The notes under the pieces are model-generated. The model was given only the letters and a program-made list of their open reading frames with translations. It ran no database searches and was not told the DNA's origin. Below, piece by piece: positions 42,902-50,599 of a DNA stretch of 64,000 nucleotides. The position numbers and the translations under genes are program-made. Source of the stretch: Oerskovia paurometabola (GTDB lineage Bacteria; Actinomycetota; Actinomycetes; Actinomycetales; Cellulomonadaceae); the NCBI RefSeq assembly GCF_016907365.1, contig NZ_JAFBBV010000001.1, positions 3,038,001 through 3,102,000 on the forward strand. Direction: 5' to 3'. Within the stretch, counting starts at the first letter, position 1, and each line of letters opens with the position of its first letter.

Positions 42902-43251
42902 GCGTCGCCTCCTCGTGGTCGCTCCCGGGTGGAATACTCCGGCTGGAATATACGCCTCGGGCAACCGTCAGGTCGAGGGGTGTGTGCGCGTCGTGAGCGG
43001 CATCACGGGCGATGCCGGGACACGGCGCGTCGAACCGACCTGCCGCGGCGAGGGGCAGACGGGTGACGGTCCCCGGCGCTAGGGTCGGGGGAAGCAGGTC
43101 GGGGAAGCAGGACCCGCACCCGGAAGGCAGAGCGTCGCCGCAGGTCAGCGCGCCCTCCGGGCAGCGAGACGGGCGGCCCCGCGAGGGCCCGGCTCCCGCC
43201 CGCCGACGGCACCGGGGCAGCATCGAGGACGAGCTCGACACGAGGAGACGC
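42902..43251. other. Divergent non-coding region, padR/formylglycine-enzyme genes
   Basis: These 350 bases carry the padR promoter and its candidate operator at the left and a TAGGGT -10-like box (43080-43085) in front of the formylglycine-enzyme gene, which would leave a 5' leader of about 160 bases. GTCGGGGAAGCAG occurs twice in near-identical form around 43085-43110. I see no ORF with a ribosome site. Confidence 0.45.
42930..42953 (-). promoter_or_regulatory. Candidate PadR operator and -10 region
   Basis: The AT-rich island has TGGAATA twice as direct repeats 15 bases apart; GGAATACTCC is also nearly palindromic. On the minus strand TATATT in this island can serve as the padR -10. An AT-rich island in such DNA is itself a sign of a control site. 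Confidence 0.45.
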
Positions 43252-44442
43252 ATGGACACCACCACGGGCACGTCACCGGCAGCGTCCTCGGCAGGAGGAC
43301 CAGCACGTGAGACGCCCCGCGCCCCCGGGAGCGCCGACGCGGCGCTCACGCCGGTGGTCCCGCTGCCCGGCGGGTCCTTCCGCCGGGGCTCGACCGAGTT
43401 CTACCCCGACGAGCAGCCTGTCCACGAGGCCACCGTGGCCCCCTTCGAGATCGAGCAGCACCCCGTGACCAACGCGCAGTTCGCCGCGTTCGTCGCCGCG
43501 ACGGGCTACGTCACCGTGGCCGAGCGCCCGCTCGACCCGGCCGACTACCCCGGCGTGGCGACCGAGGACCTCGTGCCGGGCGCGCTCGTGTTCACCCCGA
43601 CCGCGGGCCCGGTGAACCTCTCGGACTGGCGGCAGTGGTGGCGCTGGCAGCCGGGTGCCCGATGGAGCGCCCCGCACGGCCCCGGGAGCTCGACCGAGGG
43701 CCGCGAGGACCACCCCGTCGTGCAGGTGTCGTTCGAGGACGCTCAGGCGTACGCGGCGTGGGCCGGTCGGTCGCTGCCGACCGAGGTCGAGTGGGAGTAC
43801 GCGGCCCGGGGAGGGCTCGACGGTGCGCGGTTCGCGTGGGGCGACGAGTACCGGCCCGACGGCGAGCTGCTCGCCAACCACTGGCAGGGGTCGTTCCCGT
43901 ACCGCAACACGGGAGCGGCGGGATGGGTCGGGACGAGCCCCGTCGGGGCGTTCCCGGCGAACGGCTTCGGCCTGGTCGACATGATCGGCAACGTCTGGGA
44001 GTGGACCACGTCGTTCTACACCCCGAACCATGCGGCCGAGGCCCGGTCCGCGGCCGAGGTCGAGGCGGCCAGGTCCGCGCTCACGGTCGAGATGCCCGCG
44101 TGCTGCTCGCCGAGCGCCGGGCAGGCACGGGGTGCGCGCCACGACGCGGCGGCCGCGCACTCCCCCGCCGGCTCGGTCGGCAGGCCTGGCACACCCGACG
44201 TCGACCCGCGCGCCGCCGCGAGCGCCGAGCCCGGCTCGACGATCCCCCGCAAGGCCCTCAAGGGCGGCTCGCACCTGTGCGCCCCGGAGTACTGCCTGCG
44301 CTACCGGCCCGCGGCCCGCTCGCCCCAGGCGGTCGACACGGCGACGAGCCACATCGGGTTCCGCTGCGTGGTGCGCCCCCCGGTGCCCGTCACGTCGACC
44401 GCTCCGGCGATGCCCGGCTCCGCACGCAACCTGCTGGGCTGA
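43252..44442 (+). CDS. Formylglycine-generating enzyme (sulfatase-activating)
   Basis: A 396-residue copper-dependent oxidase of the FGE-sulfatase family that turns a sulfatase Cys into formylglycine. Seen: VPLPGGSFRRGSTEFYPDEQPVHEATVAPFEIEQHPVTNAQFAAFVAATGYVT, LPTEVEWEYAARGG, FGLVDMIGNVWEWT, and the active-site cysteines Cys343 and Cys348 in GGSHLCAPEYCLRYRPAAR, spaced as in Streptomyces FGE. A loop of about 80 residues after NHAAE is longer than usual. ATG at 43252 has GAGGAG upstream. No sulfatase gene is in the window, so its substrate is encoded elsewhere. Confidence 0.92.
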   Translation: MDTTTGTSPAASSAGGPARETPRAPGSADAALTPVVPLPGGSFRRGSTEFYPDEQPVHEATVAPFEIEQHPVTNAQFAAFVAATGYVTVAERPLDPADYPGVATEDLVPGALVFTPTAGPVNLSDWRQWWRWQPGARWSAPHGPGSSTEGREDHPVVQVSFEDAQAYAAWAGRSLPTEVEWEYAARGGLDGARFAWGDEYRPDGELLANHWQGSFPYRNTGAAGWVGTSPVGAFPANGFGLVDMIGNVWEWTTSFYTPNHAAEARSAAEVEAARSALTVEMPACCSPSAGQARGARHDAAAAHSPAGSVGRPGTPDVDPRAAASAEPGSTIPRKALKGGSHLCAPEYCLRYRPAARSPQAVDTATSHIGFRCVVRPPVPVTSTAPAMPGSARNLLG

Positions 44443-44445
44443 GCC

Positions 44446-45006
44446 GTGACGTCAGGGTTCGCGGTGCTGCTGCGCGGCGTCAACGTGGGCGGCGGCCGCA
44501 AGGTCCCGTCGGCGGACCTGCGCGAGATCGCGCAGGACGCCGGCTTCGCGGGGGCACGCACGCTCCTCGCGAGCGGGAACCTGGTCGTGGCGCCGGGCGC
44601 GTCCGGCGCCACGGGGCCCGACGACGTCACCCGCCTCGTGCGCAGCGGCCTCGCCGACCGCCTGGGCCTGGACGTCGACGTGCTCACGCTGACCGGCGCG
44701 GACCTGGCGGCCGCGATCGCCGCGAACCCGTTCGACGACGCCGCGCGCGAGGACCCGTCCCACCTGCTCCTGACGTTCCATCCGCACGCGCCCGCTCCCG
44801 ACCGGATCGAGGCCTTCGACCCCGCCCGCTACGGCATCACGCACTTGGCATGGTCTGGCCCCGTGAGCTACACGTGGTTCCAGGGCGGGGTCGGCACGTC
44901 GAAGCTCACGCCCGCCGTCCTGCTCAGGACCCTCGGCGTGTGGGGCACGGCGAGGAACTGGAACACCGTGACCAGGCTGGCCGCGCTCGTGGACGAGACG
45001 GGCTGA
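44446..45006 (+). CDS. DUF1697 protein
   Basis: A 186-residue protein of the DUF1697 family (FAVLLRGVNVGGGRKVPSADLREIAQDAGFAGARTLLASGNLVV at the start; VGTSKLTPAVLLRTLGVWGTARNWNTVTRLAAL at the end). No biochemical function is established; the family is widespread as single-copy cytosolic proteins. GTG at 44446 is three bases after the formylglycine-enzyme stop, so the two are probably translated together, although a functional link is not implied. Confidence 0.88.
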   Translation: MTSGFAVLLRGVNVGGGRKVPSADLREIAQDAGFAGARTLLASGNLVVAPGASGATGPDDVTRLVRSGLADRLGLDVDVLTLTGADLAAAIAANPFDDAAREDPSHLLLTFHPHAPAPDRIEAFDPARYGITHLAWSGPVSYTWFQGGVGTSKLTPAVLLRTLGVWGTARNWNTVTRLAALVDETG

Positions 45007-45015
45007 CCGCGGCTC

Positions 45016-45825
45016 TCAGGCGCGACGCCCGACGCCGATCGCCCCGGCCCCGACACCGTCGGCCACGAGGCGCCAGTGCTGGACGGCGCCCTCGTCGCGC
45101 ACGACGACGCCGATCGCGGCGAGATCCTCCCGCACGTCCCGGGCGTGCGCCTCCTTGCCGGCCTCGAGGAGCCCCGCCCGCGCACGGAGCAGCGCGTCCG
45201 CCCCGGCGGGCAGCGTCTCGTCGCCGGTCTCCCAGCGGCGGTACGCGGAACGGAAGGGGTCCCCGCCCTCACGCCAGGGCCAGCCGTGGCCCGTGAACGC
45301 CGCCGCGACGTGCCGGGTCGGCAGGTCCGCAGGCCACCGGTGGAGCTCGCTGCCACCACGCAGCAGCACGATCACCGCACCCTCGACGAACACGTCGGTC
45401 ACCTCGGTGCGGCCGACCGTCTCGAGCGTGTCCTTGTTCTTGAACCCCGCCCCCGTGACCGTGACCGCGATCCGGCCCATGTTCTCCACCAGGTGCTGCG
45501 CGAAGCACGCCCCGACGACCGCGCCCGCGGCACCGAGGCCCACGAGGGTCCATGCGCCCCACACGTCGGCCAGGGCGTCGACGGAGCGAGCCAGTCCCTG
45601 CCACGGGACCCACGGCAGGCCCGCCATCCAGGCGGCGAGCCAGCGCAGGCCGACGCCAGCCGCAGCGCCGAGGACCGGCAGGACGAGCCGGAGGAAACGG
45701 GTCTCGCCGGAGGAGGCCCCGACGACCGTCTCCGTGAGGTCGTGGGAGCCGGCGTCCGTGGTCAAGGATTCGTGGATCTTCTCGTGCACCCCGTCATGCT
45801 CCCGTGCACCGAGTGCCCGAGACAT
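45016..45825 (-). CDS. YqeB-like membrane protein
   Basis: About 269 residues, two membrane helices (LVLPVLGAAAGVGLRWLAAWMAGL, WTLVGLGAAGAVVGACFAQHLV) then a soluble PH-like part (VTVTGAGFKNKDTLETVGRTEVTDVFVEGAVIVLLRGGSELHRWPADLPT) and a C-terminal helical part (GWPWREGGDPFRSAYRRWETGDETLPAGADALLRARAGLLE). It matches the actinobacterial YqeB-family pattern; function unknown. ATG at 45825 (after AAAGGGGG, very close) or GTG at 45789 (GGAG nine bases upstream) are both possible starts. Divergent from nhaA. Confidence 0.75.
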   Translation of the reverse strand: MSRALGAREHDGVHEKIHESLTTDAGSHDLTETVVGASSGETRFLRLVLPVLGAAAGVGLRWLAAWMAGLPWVPWQGLARSVDALADVWGAWTLVGLGAAGAVVGACFAQHLVENMGRIAVTVTGAGFKNKDTLETVGRTEVTDVFVEGAVIVLLRGGSELHRWPADLPTRHVAAAFTGHGWPWREGGDPFRSAYRRWETGDETLPAGADALLRARAGLLEAGKEAHARDVREDLAAIGVVVRDEGAVQHWRLVADGVGAGAIGVGRRA

Positions 45826-45913
45826 CCCCCTTTCGGCGGACTTCCGGCCCGTCGAGGTCCTCCTTCCGGCGTGCCGCCGACCCAGGGCTCCGCCTGCCGG
45901 GCCGACCGCCCGG

Positions 45914-45919
45914 TAGGAT
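45914..45919 (+). promoter_or_regulatory. Candidate nhaA -10 box
   Basis: TAGGAT, 66 bases before the nhaA start; the -35 region is not recognisable. Confidence 0.35.
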
Positions 45920-45985
45920 GGCAGGCTGGTGTGCCGGGAAGTCTGGTCGGCGTGACGTCGACGACCCCTCAACCACAGGAGACCT

Positions 45986-47353
45986 GTGAGCACGCACGAG
46001 CAGCACACCCCCACCCCGGACGAGACCCCCCGGGGAGACCCGGCCCTCCCCACGGGAGCGACGCCGTCGGGCGCCCTGCCCCTCGTGACGACCCAGCGGC
46101 CGAGCGCCGGGCGCCGCTGGAAGCGCTGGGTCACCCGGGAGACCACGGGCGGTGCGCTCCTCATCGGTGCCGCGATCCTCGCGCTGCTGTGGGCCAACTC
46201 GCCCTGGCGCGCGGCGTACTTCGACCTCGCGGCCTTCACGGTCGGTCCCGAGACGTTGCACCTGGACCTGTCGCTGTCGACGTGGGCCGCCGACGGCCTG
46301 CTCGCGATCTTCTTCTTCGTCGTGGGCGTCGAGCTCAAGCAGGAGTTCGTCGCCGGATCGCTGCGCAACCCGCGCGAGGCCGGGGTGCCGATGCTCGCGG
46401 CCGTGGGTGGCATGGTCGTGCCCGCGATCCTCTACGTCACGGTCGCCCTGTGGGGCGGCGGTGCGGACGCCGTGCACGGCTGGGCCATCCCGACCGCGAC
46501 CGACATCGCGTTCGCGCTCGCGGTCCTCGCGGTCTTCGGCCGCGGCCTACCGACGGCGATCCGCACCTTCCTGCTGACGCTCGCCGTGGTCGACGACCTG
46601 CTCGCGATCGTCGTCATCGCCGTCTTCTACACCGAGACCCTGCACTGGGCGCCGCTCGGCCTCGCCCTCGTGGGCGTCGCGCTGTTCGCGTTCCTCGTGC
46701 GCCGCCGCCGCACGCACTGGTGGCTCCTGCTGCCGCTCGCCCTCGTCGTGTGGGCGCTCGTCCACGCGTCCGGCATCCACGCGACCGTCGCGGGCGTCCT
46801 GCTCGGCTTCATGGTCCCCGCCCTCGCGATCCACGGCGAGAAGACCTCCCGGACCCACCAGTACGAGCACCGCATCAGGCCGATCTCCGCAGGGATCGCG
46901 CTGCCGATCTTCGCGTTCTTCGCCGCAGGTGTCTCGCTCGTCGACGGCGGCGGGGTCGGCGAGATGATCGGCCAGCCGGTCGCGATCGGCATCATCGTCG
47001 GGCTCGTGGTCGGCAAGGGGATCGGCGTCCTGGGCGTCACGGCGCTCGTCACGAAGCTCACGCCGCTGCGCCTCGCGCCCGGCATCGGCGTCCGCGACCT
47101 GCTGCCCGTGGGCCTGCTCGCGGGCATCGGCTTCACGGTCTCGCTGCTCATCGCCGAGCTGTCCTTCCCCGACTCCGAGCACACCGAGTCGGCCAAGGCC
47201 GCGGTGCTCCTCGCCTCGGTCGCCTCGGCGCTCCTCGCGGCCGCCGCGCTGCGCTGGGACGCCCGGCGCAAGCGCTCCGACGACATGAACGAGGACGGCC
47301 TGCCCGACGGGATCTCGACGTACATCGGCGACGCCGCGGACGACGAGCGTTGA
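45986..47353 (+). CDS. nhaA: Na+/H+ antiporter NhaA
   Basis: A 455-residue membrane antiporter that exports Na+ or Li+ in exchange for protons. Seen: GGALLIGAAILALLWANSPW, LLAIFFFVVGVELKQEFVAGSLRNPREA, IPTATDIAFALAVL, the ion-binding Asp pair in LAVVDDLLAIVVIAVFY, and GIGFTVSLLIAELSF. GTG at 45986 has CAGGAGACC upstream. The 45-residue N-terminal extension is Thr/Pro-rich and contains GATPSGAL, encoded by a copy of the dispersed GCGACGCCGTCGGGC motif. Confidence 0.95.
   Translation: MSTHEQHTPTPDETPRGDPALPTGATPSGALPLVTTQRPSAGRRWKRWVTRETTGGALLIGAAILALLWANSPWRAAYFDLAAFTVGPETLHLDLSLSTWAADGLLAIFFFVVGVELKQEFVAGSLRNPREAGVPMLAAVGGMVVPAILYVTVALWGGGADAVHGWAIPTATDIAFALAVLAVFGRGLPTAIRTFLLTLAVVDDLLAIVVIAVFYTETLHWAPLGLALVGVALFAFLVRRRRTHWWLLLPLALVVWALVHASGIHATVAGVLLGFMVPALAIHGEKTSRTHQYEHRIRPISAGIALPIFAFFAAGVSLVDGGGVGEMIGQPVAIGIIVGLVVGKGIGVLGVTALVTKLTPLRLAPGIGVRDLLPVGLLAGIGFTVSLLIAELSFPDSEHTESAKAAVLLASVASALLAAAALRWDARRKRSDDMNEDGLPDGISTYIGDAADDER
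46058..46072 (+). repeat. Short copy of dispersed motif inside nhaA
   Basis: GCGACGCCGTCGGGC, one base different from the repeat core, within the non-conserved N-terminal extension. Encodes ATPSG. Confidence 0.4.
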
Positions 47354-47424
47354 CCCGGCAGCTCTGCACCGGCACCCGCCCGGCGGAGACCTGCTGACGC
47401 CCGGGGCAACTGCATTGAGAGAGC

Positions 47425-48570
47425 ATGCGCGACTCTCTGACCTCGACCGACGACCGCACCTGCGTAGCCGGGTGCGACGAGAACCGGTGCCGGTGCGAGA
47501 CACCGCCTGACGTCCGGCGCCCCCGAGGTCGGCGGACCGTCGGGACCCGGCTCCTCGGCGTAGCGCTCGTCGCGGCCCTGGCGAGCGGGACGGCCGCGAT
47601 CCCCGGCGACGCACCGAACCCCGTGGCCGGCGCCTCGGCCGCCGCGACCGGCGACACCGAGCGCGCGAGCGCCCAGGAGAAGGCGGCCCGGTTCGTCGAG
47701 CGCGCGACCCGCACGGTCGAACGGGCCGCGGGAAAGGTCGACGAGGGTCTGCGCAGCGCGCTGCGCCGCGCGATCGACGAGGTCGGCGTGCAGGCCGAGA
47801 GCACCTCTCGTACGCCGAGCCCCCTCCTCGCCCGGGGTCTCGCGCGTCTTCGCAACGCCGTCGAGCATGCCGAGGGCCTCGACGCCCAGGTGCGTCTGGC
47901 GACCGCGAGCTACGAGTTCGAGCAGTCACGGGCTGCCGCGGCGCAGAAGGCGGCCGCCGAGCAGGCGGCAGCGGAACAGGCCGCAGCGGAGCAGGCGGCC
48001 GCAGAACAAGCGGCGGCAGAGCAGGCCGCTGCGGAACAGGCCGCCGCCGAGCGGGCCGCCACCGAGAAGGCAGCAGCAGACCGAGCGGCCGCGGACAAGG
48101 CGGCCGCAGCCCCGCAGGCTGCCACCTCCTCGCCGTCGCAGGCGGCCCCCGCGCAGTCGATCCAGGAGGTCGGCGAATCGACCCTGCGCAGCCTCCCCGG
48201 CAACGGCGGCGTCTCCCTCTCGTGGGACGACCCGGGCCTGTCCGGCCACCTCGGTGGCGTGTGGAAGGGCAACACCTCGACGATCCTCGTCAACGCCTCG
48301 CGCCTGGCCGGGCAACCGGCCAAGACGAAGGACGTCATCCGGCACGAGATGGCCCACATCTACCAGGGGCGCCTCATGGCCGCGCACGGCTTGTCGTGGT
48401 CGCAGATCGACGGTCTGCTCGCGGGCGCCTACGGCTCCAACGCGAGCGAGAAGGTCGCGGACTGCGTCGCGATCCGCTTCGGCGCGTCCTGGGTCAACTA
48501 CACGAGCGACTGCTCGGGAGCGGACAAGCAGGCGTGGGTCGACGCGTTCATCGGGGGCTACCTGCCCTGA
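47425..48570 (+). CDS. Putative secreted HExxH metalloprotein with AAAEQ repeats
   Basis: A 381-residue protein I cannot assign to a named family. Seen: an N-terminal Cys cluster (Cys13, 17, 22, 24), an Arg-rich stretch and a hydrophobic segment (LLGVALVAALASGTAAIPG) that could be a signal peptide or anchor; helical residues 80-170; an AAAEQ/AAADR repeat (176-230); and a C-terminal domain with HEMAH at 307-311 and SEKVADC at 341-347, the HExxH...ExxAD layout of gluzincin-type zinc sites, then a second Cys at 363. Probably acts outside the membrane. Whether it is a protease is inference. ATG at 47425 with GAGAGAG upstream. Confidence 0.65.
   Translation: MRDSLTSTDDRTCVAGCDENRCRCETPPDVRRPRGRRTVGTRLLGVALVAALASGTAAIPGDAPNPVAGASAAATGDTERASAQEKAARFVERATRTVERAAGKVDEGLRSALRRAIDEVGVQAESTSRTPSPLLARGLARLRNAVEHAEGLDAQVRLATASYEFEQSRAAAAQKAAAEQAAAEQAAAEQAAAEQAAAEQAAAEQAAAERAATEKAAADRAAADKAAAAPQAATSSPSQAAPAQSIQEVGESTLRSLPGNGGVSLSWDDPGLSGHLGGVWKGNTSTILVNASRLAGQPAKTKDVIRHEMAHIYQGRLMAAHGLSWSQIDGLLAGAYGSNASEKVADCVAIRFGASWVNYTSDCSGADKQAWVDAFIGGYLP
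47950..48054 (+). repeat. 15-bp tandem repeat coding for AAAEQ
   Basis: Seven consecutive 15-base units coding AAAEQ (last AAAER), with varied third positions, so selection on the peptide rather than a recent duplication is likely. The peptide would form a long charged alpha-helix. Confidence 0.85.
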
Positions 48571-48621
48571 GCGTCACGAGCGACCCACCGCGCTCTCGGT
48601 GGCGCGATCCTGCCAGCCCCG

Positions 48622-48627
48622 TACGAT
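48622..48627 (+). promoter_or_regulatory. Leaderless -10 box of the membrane hydrolase gene
   Basis: TACGAT, seven bases before the GTG start codon at 48635; the transcript would begin at or next to the start codon. No good -35. Confidence 0.5.
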
Positions 48628-48634
48628 CGCACCC

Positions 48635-50518
48635 GTGACGCCAGACGCCCCGCGCCAGTCAGAGACCGCCCCGACCACCGGGACCGCGACGGCTGCGGAG
48701 CACCTGCCCCGACGCGGTGCGCAGGCCGCGCCGGAGACCCCCGACACGGTGACCCGTGCTGACGCGCCCCGAAACGGTGACCGACCTGCGCGCCCACCGC
48801 TGCGCCGTCGGGCGTGGGCATGGCTCCAGCACTACGCGCGCCGCTTCTCGACGACCGGCCTCGTCCTCGCCCTCCTGTTCTTCTGCTACTCGCTCACGCC
48901 CTCGCTCATCCCCCGTGCCTGGTACTACCAGGCGCTCATCACGGGCATGAGCATGGTCGGCGGGTACGGGATCGGAGCGTTCGTCGAGTGGTTCGCCCTC
49001 AAGGTCGGGCTGCGGATCCGCTGGAGCCCACGCGTGAGCCGCATCGCGTGGTGGGTGCTCGGCGCCGCGACACTCGTCCTGGTGCCCCTCTTCCTCGTCC
49101 TGGGCGCCCGGTGGCAGCACGAGCTGCGCGCCCTGTTCGGCATGCCCGAGCAGGCACCCGCCAACGACGTCGCGACCGTGTTCGTGGCCCTGCTCATCGC
49201 GATCGCGGTCCTGCAGCTCGGCCGAGCGCTGCGCCGCGTCGCCCAGTGGGTGAGCCTGCTCGTCGACAACATCATGCCGAAGCCGGTCGCGCGCTTCCTG
49301 AGCGGCGTGATCGTCGCGGTCGTCGTGGTCCTGCTGTTCAACGGCGTGATCTGGGCCGGCGTGCTGCACATGCTCAACAACGTCTACGCGAGCGCCAACG
49401 AGCAGATCGACCCCAAGCTCTCCCCGCCCACCGAGCCCGAGCGGTCGGGCTCGGTGGAGTCCGGCTCGTCGTGGGAGTCGCTCGGCGCCGAGGGACGACG
49501 CTTCGTGGCGCTCGGCCCGACCCAGGCCGAGCTCACCGAGTTCGCAGCAGGTGGAGACGTGGTCGACCCGGCGGACGTCCAGGTGCCGATCCGCGTCTAT
49601 GCGGGTCTCGACCCTGCGGGAGACCTCGACGCGACCGCGCAGCGCGTGGTCGACGAGCTCGACCGCACGAACGCGTGGGACCGGTCCGTCCTGGTCGTCG
49701 CCACCACGACGGGAACGGGCTGGGTGGACCCGGGCATGAGCAACTCGCTCGAGCTCATGCACGGCGGCGACACCGCGATCGCCTCGATGCAGTACTCCTA
49801 CCTGCCGAGCTGGATCAGCTTCGTGGGTGACCGCAGCACCCCGCCGGACGCGGGCAAGTCCCTCTACGAGGCCGTGTACGAGGCCTGGTCGCAGCAGCCC
49901 GAGGACTCGCGGCCGAAGCTCATGGCGTTCGGGATCTCGCTCGGCTCGTTCGGCGCGCAGGGGGCGTTCAGCGGCCTCCAGGACATGACGACCCGCACCG
50001 ACGGCGCCATGTTCGTGGGCACGCCCAACTTCACGCCCAACTGGACGTACTTCACGACGAACCGCGACCCGGGCTCGCTCGAGTACTCGCCCGTGTACGG
50101 GGACGGGCGTCAGATCCGCTGGGGCACCGAGGTCTCGAGCGCCGCGAACGTCTGGTCCGTGCCCGGCACGTGGGAGACCCCGCGCGTCGTCTACGTCCAG
50201 CACGCGTCCGACGGCGTCACGTGGTGGTCGCCCACGACCCTGTGGTCCGAGCCCGACTGGATGCGCGAGCCCCGCGGCCCCGACGTGCTCGACGCCGTGC
50301 AGTGGCGACCCTTCGTCACGTTCTGGCAGCTCACGGGCGACCTGTTCGTCGCGGCTGCCTCCGACATCCCCGCAGGTCACGGGCACGTGTACTACCTCGA
50401 GTACGCCGACGGCTGGTCGGCGCTCAACGCGCCCGGCGGCTGGGACGAGGCCGACACCGCACGGCTCAAGGAACAGATGCTCACCAAGCAGCCCGCGGCG
50501 TCGAGCTCGACGGGCTGA
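48635..50518 (+). CDS. Membrane alpha/beta-hydrolase (Abhydrolase_9 type)
   Basis: A 627-residue protein. A charged N-terminus of about 65 residues is followed by four or five membrane helices (GLVLALLFFCYSLTPSLIPRAWYYQALITGMSMVGGYGIGAF, AWWVLGAATLVLVPLFLVLG, FLSGVIVAVVVVLLFNGVIWAGVL), then a large C-terminal alpha/beta-hydrolase domain. The nucleophile elbow is GISLGSFGAQ; VVATTTGTGWVDPG and IAGHGHVYYLEY-like (IPAGHGHVYYLEYADGW) supply the other conserved parts. It matches the actinobacterial family with DUF-type N-terminal membrane domain; substrate unknown, perhaps an envelope lipid. Confidence 0.85.
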   Translation: MTPDAPRQSETAPTTGTATAAEHLPRRGAQAAPETPDTVTRADAPRNGDRPARPPLRRRAWAWLQHYARRFSTTGLVLALLFFCYSLTPSLIPRAWYYQALITGMSMVGGYGIGAFVEWFALKVGLRIRWSPRVSRIAWWVLGAATLVLVPLFLVLGARWQHELRALFGMPEQAPANDVATVFVALLIAIAVLQLGRALRRVAQWVSLLVDNIMPKPVARFLSGVIVAVVVVLLFNGVIWAGVLHMLNNVYASANEQIDPKLSPPTEPERSGSVESGSSWESLGAEGRRFVALGPTQAELTEFAAGGDVVDPADVQVPIRVYAGLDPAGDLDATAQRVVDELDRTNAWDRSVLVVATTTGTGWVDPGMSNSLELMHGGDTAIASMQYSYLPSWISFVGDRSTPPDAGKSLYEAVYEAWSQQPEDSRPKLMAFGISLGSFGAQGAFSGLQDMTTRTDGAMFVGTPNFTPNWTYFTTNRDPGSLEYSPVYGDGRQIRWGTEVSSAANVWSVPGTWETPRVVYVQHASDGVTWWSPTTLWSEPDWMREPRGPDVLDAVQWRPFVTFWQLTGDLFVAAASDIPAGHGHVYYLEYADGWSALNAPGGWDEADTARLKEQMLTKQPAASSSTG

Positions 50519-50533
50519 GCCGCCCTCCCTGCT

Positions 50534-50584
50534 GCCCGACGGCGGGGCGCGCCTTCCGCGTGAAGGCGCGCCCCGCCGTCGGGC
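50534..50584. terminator. Bidirectional terminator, 23-bp stem
   Basis: Arms 50534-50556 and 50562-50584 are perfectly complementary (23 bp, 5-base loop), between the convergent hydrolase and catalase genes. Each arm contains the CCCGACGGC/GCCGTCGGG word of the dispersed repeat. Confidence 0.85.
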
Positions 50585-50599
50585 GGACGAGCGGGACGG

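Noticed and set aside
47935..48114. CRISPR-like array
   Set aside because: The 15-base units are contiguous, in frame and code for AAAEQ; there are no spacers.
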